Positions 1-7,455 of a DNA stretch of 22,013 nt are shown here, in pieces; positions within the stretch are counted from its first letter, which is position 1; the number at the start of each line of letters is the position of its first letter. The stretch comes from Candidatus Nitrosopumilus sp. (GTDB taxonomy: Archaea; Thermoproteota; Nitrososphaeria; Nitrososphaerales; Nitrosopumilaceae). The DNA is taken from contig JAOUAE010000007.1 in NCBI GenBank assembly GCA_029861085.1, forward strand, positions 1 through 22,013. Reading direction: 5' to 3'. Made by a program: the position numbers and the translations under genes. The notes beneath the pieces are model-generated. The model was not told the origin of the DNA. It did no database searches and saw only the letters and a list, made by a program, of their open reading frames with translations.

Positions 1-28
1 TACCGAATACTTTTGTCGTAAGACTTGT

Positions 29-126
29 GCCGGGGTCGCCTAGCCTGGTAGGGCGCGCGCCTGGAAATTATTAACCATAAAGCGCGTTCTCGCAAGGGAA
101 CGGGAGTTCAAATCTCCCTCCCGGCG
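29..126 (+). tRNA. tRNA-Ser(GGA) with a short intron
   Basis: The sequence folds as a type II (long variable arm) tRNA. The acceptor stem is GCCGGGG (29-35) with TCCCGGC (119-125), closed by one G-U pair, and the discriminator is G126. The D stem is 38-41/51-54. The anticodon stem is CGCGC (56-60) with GCGCG (82-86). The anticodon GGA is at 63-65. The variable-arm stem is GTTCTC/GGGAAC with a GCAA loop. The T stem GGGAG/CTCCC encloses TTCAAAT. About 14 nt (roughly 67-80) interrupt the anticodon loop after position 37, the canonical site for archaeal introns cut by the splicing endonuclease; the exact cut sites could shift by a base or two. CCA is not encoded in full. The tRNA 3' end is the likely integration target of the recombinase that follows. 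Confidence 0.93.
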
Positions 127-128
127 CC
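100..128 (+). other. candidate left attachment site (attL) in the tRNA-Ser 3' end
   Basis: A tyrosine recombinase gene begins 12 nt after the tRNA 3' end, the usual arrangement for an archaeal element integrated into a tRNA gene, where the T arm and acceptor 3' strand form the crossover core. The limits are inferred. No second copy of this segment was found by eye in the rest of the window, so a right-hand attachment site is not demonstrated. Confidence 0.4.
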
Positions 129-138
129 TAATATTGTA

Positions 139-1458
139 ATGTATAGGCCCAATGAACAAAATTTGCCCACTTTAAATTCAAGTCATATTCGTAATACTAT
201 GAAAGACAAAAGATCTCCTGATTGGCACAATTCACAGAGACGAGTCGAGCTTGCCAAGCTAAGAATTACAAAAAGATTCTCAAAAGAAAATACTGATATC
301 GCATGCAGATTTTTAGACAAACTAAGGTTAGGCAACATGTCTTATGGGCGAATAGAGAACTATTCGGGTTCTGTTATTCGAATTTTAAAAATTAAAGATG
401 ACAAGAAAATAGAGGACTGGTCAAAAAGAGAAATCGAAAAAGTACACAAGGCAATAGCTGATTCTGCATATGAGAATTCAGTCAAAAAAGATACTCTTAC
501 AGCTTTGAAACGACTGTATCATTTTGCCATACATGATGAGATTGCCATAAAAGCAAAAGGTATTGAATATGATCCTACAGTTTCATGGATAACTCCTGGT
601 TCTTTTACTGATAAATTTGAGAAGATACAAGCAAAAGATCTACTCACTGATAGTGAAATACTACAGCTAATTCAAGCAATAAAGCAAATTGGTGGACGAT
701 TTGTCAAAAGAAACATTGCACTAGTGTTTATTTTACTTGAAGGTGCATACAGACCTGGTGAATTATTAAACATCAGAATATCTGGAATAGAGTTTGAAGC
801 TAATTTTGTACGAATTTACACCACTGGAAAGACTGGGCCCAAATCATTAACTCTAGTTGCATCATATACTCCACTAAAAGAATGGCTTTCTATTCATCCA
901 CAAAGTGATGATCCTAATGCATTTTTGTTTTATCAAGATAATAATGATAATGTGATGCGATATTGGACACTTGATTATATAATTAGACATGCAAGAAAGA
1001 AAGCTAATATCAAAAAACGTGTATGGCCCTACTTGTTTCGACATACTTCACTAACTGAATACAGCAAAAAGCTGGGGGCTGTGGCTAAAATTTATGGTAA
1101 CTGGTCAAAAGACTCACACATGCTTACTCACTATGAACATCTTGCAAATTCAGATCAGGAAGATGCAATATTGAGACTGCATAATCTCAAAAAAGAGGAC
1201 AAAGAAAATTCCGTTCTATTTCCAAAAATATGTCCTAGCTGCAAACAGCGAAATTCAAGTGACAACTCACACTGTCTTCACTGTGGAATGGAATTGGCAA
1301 AATCTTTGGTGCATCTAAGAGAAATAAGACAAAACACTCAACGTAATGATACTACTAAACTTGAAAATGTATTTTTTAAAAAGATTGAAAGTCTTGAATT
1401 ACTATTTGAGCAGCAACAGCAGCTAATTACCAGACTCGTAAATGAAAAGAATTCTTAA
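139..1458 (+). CDS. tyrosine recombinase / integrase with C-terminal zinc ribbon
   Basis: A site-specific recombinase likely to integrate or excise the surrounding element at the adjacent tRNA-Ser gene. The 439-aa protein has an N-terminal DNA-binding (SAM-like) half at about 45-145 and a catalytic domain at about 165-345. Visible catalytic residues are Arg205 in GAYRPGELL, Lys231 in the TGKTG beta hairpin, Arg301 in LFRHTS, Trp322 at the usual His/Trp position, and nucleophile Tyr332 in THYEHL. The first His of the HxxR motif appears to be Tyr298, a variation known in archaeal integrases. A zinc ribbon follows (Cys365, Cys368, Cys379, Cys382), then a Gln-rich, probably coiled-coil tail. The start at 139 is the first ATG after the tRNA; ATG199 (Met21) is an alternative that would drop a weakly structured leader. 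The gene is intact and not split by integration, unlike SSV-type integrases. Confidence 0.9.
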   Translation: MYRPNEQNLPTLNSSHIRNTMKDKRSPDWHNSQRRVELAKLRITKRFSKENTDIACRFLDKLRLGNMSYGRIENYSGSVIRILKIKDDKKIEDWSKREIEKVHKAIADSAYENSVKKDTLTALKRLYHFAIHDEIAIKAKGIEYDPTVSWITPGSFTDKFEKIQAKDLLTDSEILQLIQAIKQIGGRFVKRNIALVFILLEGAYRPGELLNIRISGIEFEANFVRIYTTGKTGPKSLTLVASYTPLKEWLSIHPQSDDPNAFLFYQDNNDNVMRYWTLDYIIRHARKKANIKKRVWPYLFRHTSLTEYSKKLGAVAKIYGNWSKDSHMLTHYEHLANSDQEDAILRLHNLKKEDKENSVLFPKICPSCKQRNSSDNSHCLHCGMELAKSLVHLREIRQNTQRNDTTKLENVFFKKIESLELLFEQQQQLITRLVNEKNS

Positions 1459-1674
1459 TTTCCACTATTCCTATATCTAGTTTCATCTGTGGTTCAAATT
1501 TGACTGGGAGCACAATGTGTACGGGGATATAGTTAAGCGGATATTTTTCGTACCCACGTGTGAAGAAGTTTTGAAAAAGAAAGAAAGAACAAAATTGAGA
1601 AAATTGCATTACATTATTTTAGATAAATGTCACGATTTGAAAAAATATTGTACCTAATTATAGATAGATCTGAA

Positions 1675-2310
1675 TTATGCAGTAATGGATTCAGTGTCTA
1701 CAAAATATCTCTTAAAAAACATGTAATATGACGGAATAAAAATCATCAAACCCATTAACATTGAAATTGGCAGATTCACTATTCCTCCAAAATTAAATGA
1801 TATAAATAATTGAACACTTATCAATACAAAAAATATGCCAAACCCAAACAAGTTTTTTCTATTAAGAAAACTACTGGATATTTGAACCGTAGATTCATGT
1901 ATTTTTTGTACTTCATCAACTGAACCGATAATAGTGAATTCATCATTATTACAATTTGGACAAATAGTTACGTCTGGAACAAATGAATTGCACTTGTTAC
2001 ATTTTTTCCTAGTAACAATTTTTTTGTTTTGTCTCTCGTGAAAAGACAAACTTCTAGTTGTATTGCGATAATAGTTTTCTACTCTAGATATTGCATAAGA
2101 CCCTGCAAGAGCAATAAGAAATGACAAAAACCAGTGAATTATTAGAAATGGTGGTGTATTGTTCAAAAAAACTACAGTACTTTCAAATACAAAAATTATG
2201 ATAAATGAAAAAATGGCATAATTGCGTTTTATAGAACGTATTCCTCGATGTTCCCTTTGAGCAAAACCCCCTATGGATAGATTTTCAGATAAAGATCTTT
2301 TGTGCTTCAT
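1675..2310 (-). CDS. four-helix membrane protein with cytosolic zinc ribbon
   Basis: I do not recognise a named family. The 211-aa protein has two hydrophobic segments near residues 31-50 and 55-76, a hydrophilic middle with a CxxC...CxxC zinc ribbon (Cys104, Cys107, Cys117, Cys120), and two more hydrophobic segments near 153-172 and 178-198. This predicts a four-pass membrane protein with the zinc ribbon and both termini on the same, probably cytosolic, side. Its ATG lies 2 nt after the stop codon of the upstream OLD-type ATPase gene, so the two are almost certainly co-transcribed. In defence operons, a membrane partner beside an ATPase-nuclease is often the effector or anchor; that role here is inference from context only. 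Confidence 0.75.
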   Translation of the reverse strand: MKHKRSLSENLSIGGFAQREHRGIRSIKRNYAIFSFIIIFVFESTVVFLNNTPPFLIIHWFLSFLIALAGSYAISRVENYYRNTTRSLSFHERQNKKIVTRKKCNKCNSFVPDVTICPNCNNDEFTIIGSVDEVQKIHESTVQISSSFLNRKNLFGFGIFFVLISVQLFISFNFGGIVNLPISMLMGLMIFIPSYYMFFKRYFVDTESITA

Positions 2311-2312
2311 TT

Positions 2313-3989
2313 CTAAGGTTCAAGATAATCAATTACTTCTTTGGAAAAAGATTTCAAATTAGAGGGGCATTTTCCATTGTCAATTTCAGTTAATGCAGGT
2401 ACAATCCACTTGTTCTTTTTTCTATTGGATTTTATCCAGCTTTCTAATTCCCCTGTAGGAACAATGAAGATACCGTGATTTTTCAAAGAATCCAATAGTT
2501 CTTTAGCACATTCTTTAATTGATAGGTCCATTGCGTCAATTCCTCCTTCTTTGATAATTTTCCAACTTGTCCCTCCAGATTCAATTCTACTTAACGCGCC
2601 TCTGAACCCTGCAAGAGTATGTTCTTCTTGATCAAGTTGTTCAATTAATTCTTTAACTTCATTCTTGCATTTTTCTAAGATTTCTTTTTCAGATGAACCA
2701 TTAATGAAATTCATAATTTTTTCTTGATCTTCTAAATAATTGGGAGGAATGTCGTCCATAAATGCAGAAAGTAGTTTTTTGAAATCATCTTTGGAATTTA
2801 ATATGTCTATATCTATTATTGTTGAAACTGAAACAGTTACTTTCTTGAGCAAATCAACTATGTCTTTAATGAGATGTTTTCCATGACTATGAATGAATAA
2901 AATATTATTAACAAAATGTTCCTTTTGAAAGACTTTTTGATAAAAAATTCTATCAGTATCAGATTCACAAACCACAACACCTTCAGAAAAAATTGCCTCA
3001 TGAACAGATTGACTTGAAAGAATAGGGGATTGAGTTAGATTAGTAATTGAAGTTGAAGTGATTTGTGAAAAAGATGTGTTGTTTCCTTTTCGATTAAGTC
3101 TAAAAACATCTACTTGATTATTTCCAGATAATATACCTGCGAGAAAATTAGCATTGTGAGTTGCAATGATAATTTGTGCATCCAACTCATTTAGATACTC
3201 TGATATCCATCGTCCTAAACCTCTAGCTTGAATGGGATGTAAAAATGCCTCTGGTTCATCTAAAAGAATTATTCGTTGCCTGCAGAGTAATATGGATAAT
3301 GCAACGCCAACAAATGATTTGTACCCATCACCTTGATCGTTCAAGGTTTCATAATTTTTAAAATAATCATATTTTTCATTCAGTTCAGAAGGTTCTTCAC
3401 CTTCAAATTTTTCTGTTATTCTAAATGAAATATCTGCAGGTTCAGCAGCTAATTTTATTTCACGGTTGAAAATATTTCTAAAAGTATCTTCTAGTTCTTT
3501 TTTTGCTCCAGTTTTATCCATGAGTAATATTTGAGATAGATTTGGAGGAGGGGTACCAATTTTTATAACATTTCGCTGGGTTGCAATTTGTAATTTACTT
3601 TGAGCATCCAAATGAGCAACATGAAATTTCCCAAGTTGCTCAAAAAAATTTGCAAGAGGAGTACCATCATACTGTTCTATAGTTTGATGATTCAGAGTTC
3701 CAGTAGTACCAGTTAACAATGTGGAATCAAGCCCATCAAAATTTAGCAATAATGAATTTCCTGTATGAGGATTTTGATAAAGACCAGCAGTTAATTTCTC
3801 AAATGTGGTAGGTTTTATGAATTCAATATTTTGAATAATTTTAGGATTCCAATTATTGGATTTTATTAAACGATTATGAATGTCCTTTAAAAATTGGGAT
3901 TTACCAACGTTGTTTGGTCCAACTAATACAGTTATTTTTTTTGGATTGATTTCAAATATGTCTGAAAGAATAATGCTCTCTATTCTCAT
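2313..3989 (-). CDS. OLD-family ATPase with TOPRIM nuclease domain
   Basis: A predicted overcoming-lysogenisation-defect (OLD) type protein: an ABC/SMC-like ATPase fused to a TOPRIM domain, usually a DNA nuclease controlled by nucleotide binding. The 558-aa protein shows a Walker A motif GPNNVGKS (24-31), a signature-like segment around 217-231, Walker B ILLDEPEAF (241-249, Asp244/Glu245) and an H-loop His278 in IIATHNANF. The TOPRIM part begins near 337 with Glu342 in CESDTD and continues to the metal-binding DID at 393-395. A conserved-looking GELESW motif lies at 513-518. The family includes P2 Old and GajA of the Gabija system, but no UvrD-like partner is visible here. The gene leads a two-gene unit with the membrane zinc-ribbon protein. 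A RecF-like repair role cannot be excluded. Confidence 0.86.
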   Translation of the reverse strand: MRIESIILSDIFEINPKKITVLVGPNNVGKSQFLKDIHNRLIKSNNWNPKIIQNIEFIKPTTFEKLTAGLYQNPHTGNSLLLNFDGLDSTLLTGTTGTLNHQTIEQYDGTPLANFFEQLGKFHVAHLDAQSKLQIATQRNVIKIGTPPPNLSQILLMDKTGAKKELEDTFRNIFNREIKLAAEPADISFRITEKFEGEEPSELNEKYDYFKNYETLNDQGDGYKSFVGVALSILLCRQRIILLDEPEAFLHPIQARGLGRWISEYLNELDAQIIIATHNANFLAGILSGNNQVDVFRLNRKGNNTSFSQITSTSITNLTQSPILSSQSVHEAIFSEGVVVCESDTDRIFYQKVFQKEHFVNNILFIHSHGKHLIKDIVDLLKKVTVSVSTIIDIDILNSKDDFKKLLSAFMDDIPPNYLEDQEKIMNFINGSSEKEILEKCKNEVKELIEQLDQEEHTLAGFRGALSRIESGGTSWKIIKEGGIDAMDLSIKECAKELLDSLKNHGIFIVPTGELESWIKSNRKKNKWIVPALTEIDNGKCPSNLKSFSKEVIDYLEP

Positions 3990-4210
3990 ATGATGGTTAT
4001 TTTGTTCAAAGATTTAAGGAGACTCATTCTGGTCATGGTAAGAATTTTGAAAATATCAATCATGTATAGGCAATATTCAACAAATCTATTTGAATGTGTA
4101 AATTAATCCATACGATCCATAATAGATTTGATGATTTAGTTCAATACTCTGATTTGAAATTATTTTATTAAAAATACGTTCATGAACTTATTTTGAATTT
4201 CAATAATATT

Positions 4211-5719
4211 CTACATCCCTTTAACAAATAATACAAAGTGCTTGACTTCTGCAAAAATTGCCATATTGGTGTCTTTGGTTAAAACACACGCATTTCTATT
4301 ATCTAAAACCGCTAACAATTTTTTATCATTTGCAACTCCGGATGCCAATAGGTGGGTGTCAAAATCATCAAATCCAATTAACCCATTTAGCTTATGTTCA
4401 CGAAGTTCAGTAATCTCTCTTTGGGCACCTCGCTTTATGTCTGGTTGTTTTTTATCCAATTCTTCATAAACAAATGAGGGTAAAAGAAAATCATTCTCCT
4501 TAAAATATTGATTTGAATTAAGATCTTTAGAAACGATTCTAGAAATTACAGTACTAGTATCCAAAGTAATTGTGTTTTTCTTGAAATGAGTCCTGAAATT
4601 AGGTACGCTGATGAGATTTGAGCATCTTGAACAATACAATTTAGTGCCACTTTTTTTATCAAACATTACATCTACACGAGATAATTCTTTAGAACAATGT
4701 TCACAAATTACAGATAATCCAGTTCTGCGTCTGGGATATTTTTCGTCAATTTTTATTATATTTACCCATTTTTTTCTCACAAATGAAGGGAATTCTGCAT
4801 CAGGTAACCTCTTTCGATATTCTTTCAAATATCTCTCAGTCATCTCATTTGAAGCAGCACCAGAACCAGGAAATATCATTTCCTTGGTTTCATTGTCAAC
4901 AAATGTATTGGTGTTATTGATATGGGTAATCTCATCTGCTCTTGCTTTACGTGCGATTAGAGATGCCAATTTGCATGCCGTGTATTGCTCATCCGCTTTA
5001 TTTTTTACAACAATGATTGTATTTTCTGAACTTATTTTTTTTAGATATTTTGCTAATTCATGTTGTACGCCATAGTCATCAATAACTACAGAAATTTTGG
5101 ATTTACCTTGTATGGCAGAATTAATCAAATTCATGTACCCTCTATCTAAAAGAACATTTTTTGAACCAGAATCAAGTTCAGATGCGGAATAAATCTTTAC
5201 ATTTCCTTCATATGAACCTGAAACTGCATTTAAAATTTGATTGAGTTCTCTTTCATTTAATCCTCGTATATTTTTTCCTTTAACTATGTCACAAATTGAC
5301 TCTAGATTTTTTTTCGGGATTACTGCACAACCTAAAAACATTGAACCAAAAGATTCCCCAACTCCAGATTCATCACATCCGATATAATATTCACTAATTA
5401 ATTCACTTTCTTCTTTTGGAACAATTTCTTCTTTTTCAATAGGAGTTATTGAAAGTATTTTTGACATGTTTTCAATAAGGATCCCATAGACACTGTTTGA
5501 AGGACTTGATTGTATCATAAATTTTCTATTCTTGTAATATGTAAAATTGATTTTCCCTTCAGTGGTTTTTATCGTAAATGCTTCTTTAGTTCCTTGTTGA
5601 ATTGGTCTTTCTATTATTGTAAATCTAGATTTGAGGTCATTTACAATTTTCATGTAATCGTCATTGCTTAAATTTTCAAAAACAGTATTTGGTTTCAATT
5701 TTGTTATTACAAGATTCAT
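4211..5719 (-). CDS. RNase HIII-like / zinc ribbon / PIN domain fusion nuclease
   Basis: A multidomain predicted nuclease of 502 aa. Residues 1-90 look like the TBP-like N-terminal substrate-binding domain of RNase HIII. Residues 110-320 form the RNase HII/HIII core: DESG (Asp116, Glu117), Asp214/Asp215 in VVIDDY, and KADEQY (Asp243/Glu244) followed by the helix ACKLASLIARKARADE, so all four acidic catalytic positions are accounted for. A zinc ribbon follows (Cys339, Cys342, Cys363, Cys366). Residues 383-500 form a PIN domain with LDTS (Asp387), Glu419/420, Asp454 and LTKD (Asp483), the four acidic positions of active PIN ribonucleases. RNase HIII-type proteins cleave RNA in RNA-DNA hybrids, and PIN domains usually cut single-stranded RNA. 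Most archaea carry a single-domain RNase HII, so this architecture is unusual. The target is unknown; the neighbouring OLD-type ATPase suggests a conflict role. Confidence 0.85.
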   Translation of the reverse strand: MNLVITKLKPNTVFENLSNDDYMKIVNDLKSRFTIIERPIQQGTKEAFTIKTTEGKINFTYYKNRKFMIQSSPSNSVYGILIENMSKILSITPIEKEEIVPKEESELISEYYIGCDESGVGESFGSMFLGCAVIPKKNLESICDIVKGKNIRGLNERELNQILNAVSGSYEGNVKIYSASELDSGSKNVLLDRGYMNLINSAIQGKSKISVVIDDYGVQHELAKYLKKISSENTIIVVKNKADEQYTACKLASLIARKARADEITHINNTNTFVDNETKEMIFPGSGAASNEMTERYLKEYRKRLPDAEFPSFVRKKWVNIIKIDEKYPRRRTGLSVICEHCSKELSRVDVMFDKKSGTKLYCSRCSNLISVPNFRTHFKKNTITLDTSTVISRIVSKDLNSNQYFKENDFLLPSFVYEELDKKQPDIKRGAQREITELREHKLNGLIGFDDFDTHLLASGVANDKKLLAVLDNRNACVLTKDTNMAIFAEVKHFVLFVKGM

Positions 5720-5753
5720 AAAATAAGAGTGTTGATTGACGCACCCTTTGCTT

Positions 5754-5831
5754 CTATGCTATTGGCGACCTCAGCGATCGAACCCATTTTTCAGGGGCCT
5801 CCAGCTCCACAAAGGTACCGAACGTCATCAT
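5754..5831 (-). other. GC-rich island with a 25-codon reading frame, upstream of the RNase HIII-like gene
   Basis: About 59% of bases at 5764-5826 are G or C, against roughly one third in the surroundings. One minus-strand frame opens with two ATG codons at 5826-5831 and ends at TAG 5754-5756, giving 25 aa including GTFVELEAPEKWVRSLRS. Parts of the sequence read like the 3' portion of a tRNA (GGGTTCGATC, then GGTCGCC), but the stems do not pair, so I do not call a tRNA. It may be a small RNA, a tRNA-derived scar, or a leader peptide. The rest of 5832-5954 shows nothing I recognise. Confidence 0.3.
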
Positions 5832-5954
5832 ATGTGCAGTTAGCCATAATTTAACTAATTCTCATGAAAAAATCCTAGTCTCTGCCTAAACAAAAATCAA
5901 TTTGTAATGTAGATCAAGCTCAAAATTCAAAAAATTCCTCTCCAGAACAAGGTT

Positions 5955-6137
5955 TTACTGTAATTTCAATAAAATATTTTCATAGATTTTAGGGATTTTT
6001 CTTTCAGTCAAGTTTTTCTGAATGTGCCATAATGTTGATTTGTTAATTCCTAATTTCTTTCTCTCTTCTGGAGTCATATTCAAAATCTTTTCCTCTAATT
6101 CTAAATTCCCTAAGATAAAATTAGATAACTGCTCATC
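5955..6137 (-). pseudogene. coding remnant resembling the C-terminal tail of archaeal Cas1
   Basis: Directly after the TGA stop of the Fic gene, in the same frame, 60 sense codons run to a TAA at 5955-5957. The peptide includes MTPEERKKLGINKSTLWHIQ, and ends with KIYENILLKLQ. From memory this matches the helical tail of archaeal CRISPR Cas1 proteins, where a KKLG(I/F)xKxTLxxxKxN pattern precedes a basic segment. No start codon is available before Leu19 (TTG) or Met21 (ATG), so it is either a 3' fragment left after the body of a gene was lost, a short ORF from ATG6075-6077, or a C-terminal extension of the Fic protein cut off by one nonsense change. The Cas1 match is unverified. Confidence 0.45.
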
Positions 6138-7019
6138 TCATACATTGTGATAAAAATCATGGTGTGCCTTGATGTATCTACTCATAAACCACCTTACAAA
6201 GTAAAAGTCATTGTCCGTAATCTGTGACTTTTCCAAAGCTGAATAATACATTACACGTTTGCCATACTCTACATCAAGCATAGGATATCCAAACTCATCT
6301 AGTATTTTATTCATTATTAATCGAGAAACTCTACCATTTCCATCACCAAATGGATGAATCGATACAAATCTGAGATGTGCACGAGCTGCTAGTTCTGCAG
6401 GATTTAGAATTTTTTTATTTTTATTGTACCATCTAAAAAACTCCTTTAACATTAATGGAATCACATTAGGATCTGGAAACTCTGTCTTGCTTTGCCCTAC
6501 TCTCACATGATAGTCTCTTATTTTTCCTGCAATGTCAGGCTTTGTCTTATCAAACATTGCCTTGTGCCAGTATAGTACCGTAGCAAGTGATATCTTGTTC
6601 TTATGGTACAACATCTCATCAAATATCTTTTTGTGCATCTCAGTCTCTACCATGTGGTCTTTGGGTTTTGTAGCTGGTGTTATACCATAAAGTAAAAGAT
6701 TTGTAGTTTCTTGCAGTGTAAGTGTAGAGCCTTCAATCTTTTGCGTGTTGTATGTAAAGATAACTGCAAAGTCCTCAATCTGTTTTTGCAGAACTGTTTT
6801 TGGTACTTTCTTTTTGTATTTTTTATATCCTGTGCTAATCTCTTTAATCTTTGATAACCAATCATTGCGATAAAACTGCATCAAAAACTCTTTTTTTATC
6901 TCCTCTATGTTATCTGGAATCTTTTTGCCCAGATAGACCTCTTTTTCTTTATCTTTGGTGTGGTGTCTGAGATAGTAAAAGTCATTGTTCCCTATTTTCT
7001 TTTTTACTATTCTTACCAT
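6138..7019 (-). CDS. Fic family protein (probable AMP-transferase), class II self-inhibited
   Basis: Fic enzymes usually transfer AMP from ATP to a hydroxyl side chain of a target protein. The 293-aa protein has the full Fic motif HPFGDGNGRVSR at 222-233 (catalytic His222, anion-binding Asp226-Gly-Asn-Gly-Arg) and an inhibitory helix motif TQKIEG at 92-97, matching the (S/T)xxxE(G/N) rule. Because this lies N-terminal to the Fic motif in the same chain, it is a class II, auto-inhibited Fic protein needing no separate antitoxin. The first 60 residues form a small basic extra domain. A GGGGGGT ribosome-binding site sits 11 nt before the ATG at 7017-7019. A reading frame of 60 codons continues past its TGA, so a longer ancestral form is possible. 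The target is unknown. Confidence 0.9.
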   Translation of the reverse strand: MVRIVKKKIGNNDFYYLRHHTKDKEKEVYLGKKIPDNIEEIKKEFLMQFYRNDWLSKIKEISTGYKKYKKKVPKTVLQKQIEDFAVIFTYNTQKIEGSTLTLQETTNLLLYGITPATKPKDHMVETEMHKKIFDEMLYHKNKISLATVLYWHKAMFDKTKPDIAGKIRDYHVRVGQSKTEFPDPNVIPLMLKEFFRWYNKNKKILNPAELAARAHLRFVSIHPFGDGNGRVSRLIMNKILDEFGYPMLDVEYGKRVMYYSALEKSQITDNDFYFVRWFMSRYIKAHHDFYHNV

Positions 7020-7027
7020 GATACAGA

Positions 7028-7036
7028 TTACCCCCC
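7028..7036 (-). promoter_or_regulatory. strong Shine-Dalgarno-like site of the Fic gene
   Basis: On the minus strand GGGGGGTAA ends about 8 nt before the ATG at 7017-7019, close to the archaeal anti-SD complement GGAGGTGA. Most genes in this window lack such a site, so this supports the chosen Fic start and a leadered transcript. Confidence 0.55.
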
Positions 7037-7121
7037 GAATTATATTAATATTTTTTACATTTACACATAAAGGGGACTAGTTTAACCTCAATAATTACCG
7101 CATCACACCTACCAAAAATAA

Positions 7122-7214
7122 CTAGTATGTTTTTAGTATCTTCTTGATATGGTGTAACTCCTTTTTTATTTTCTCACTGTTTTCATTTAATTTCTCTTCA
7201 ATACTTTGCCTCAT
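7122..7214 (-). CDS. small charged helical ORF, 30 aa, upstream of the Fic gene
   Basis: A 31-codon frame from ATG7212-7214 to TAG7122-7124 encodes a Lys/Glu-rich peptide beginning MRQSIEEKLNENSEKIKKEL. Isoleucine and leucine fall every three to four residues (5, 9, 16, 20, 23, 27), as expected for an amphipathic or coiled-coil helix. It lies between the 41-nt repeats and the Fic gene, 102 nt before the latter, on the same strand. An AT-rich TATA-like stretch (TTTTTATATAATT) precedes the ATG closely. It could be a small partner or regulator of Fic, or a chance frame. The rest of the 7020-7407 gap holds only the Fic ribosome-binding site and the repeats. Confidence 0.35.
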   Translation of the reverse strand: MRQSIEEKLNENSEKIKKELHHIKKILKTY

Positions 7215-7265
7215 ACTATAATTATATAAAAATTAAATTAAAGCCAAATAATTTGGTACAAAAAT

Positions 7266-7455
7266 TTTACACCACTTTCAAATTTGCATGATTTTTTTCT
7301 ACACCTTGATGTATCTATAATAATTTAACATACAATACATTTACACCACTTTCAAATTTACATAAAAATTTTCTACACCTGTTACTAATTATATTATTCC
7401 ATATCATCTATGCTGTTACACCCGTTTCAAATATTATATCTTTTTTATTGCACCC
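7266..7455. repeat. three 41-nt imperfect direct repeats at 74-75 nt period
   Basis: Copies lie at 7266-7306, 7340-7380 and, more diverged, 7415-7455. The first two match at 36 of 41 positions and share the first 20 bases TTTACACCACTTTCAAATTT and the last 8, CTACACCT. The third keeps TTACACC, TTTCAAAT and the closing CACC at the same offsets and runs over the last codons of the TFB-like gene. The intervening 33-34 nt segments are unrelated to each other. On the minus strand each repeat ends GAAA(G/C)(T/G)GGTGTAA. They may be operators or iterons, or tandem copies of the gene's 3' end. Confidence 0.7.

Noticed and set aside
1427..1609. 60-codon minus-strand frame overlapping the integrase 3' end
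   Set aside because: It overlaps a well-supported gene, has a Phe-rich start from low-complexity T-runs, and shows no motif. The GC-richer 1505-1562 part has no stable tRNA-like fold.
4242..5075. Plus-strand frames opposite the RNase HIII-PIN gene
   Set aside because: They are antisense shadows of a gene with clear domains and catalytic residues on the minus strand.
5755..5826. tRNA gene on the minus strand (GGGTTCGATC and a terminal GGTCGCC)
   Set aside because: The bases flanking the T-loop-like sequence do not pair as a T stem, and no acceptor, D or anticodon stems can be built.
6163..7318. 14-nt word CCTTGATGTATCTA shared by the Fic gene (near 6168) and the first repeat spacer (near 7304)
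   Set aside because: One shared 14-mer is about what chance predicts in 22 kb of AT-rich DNA.
7266..7455. CRISPR array
   Set aside because: Only three copies, the repeats are 41 nt and differ internally, and one copy lies inside coding sequence. Regular spacing is reported as a finding, not as an array.
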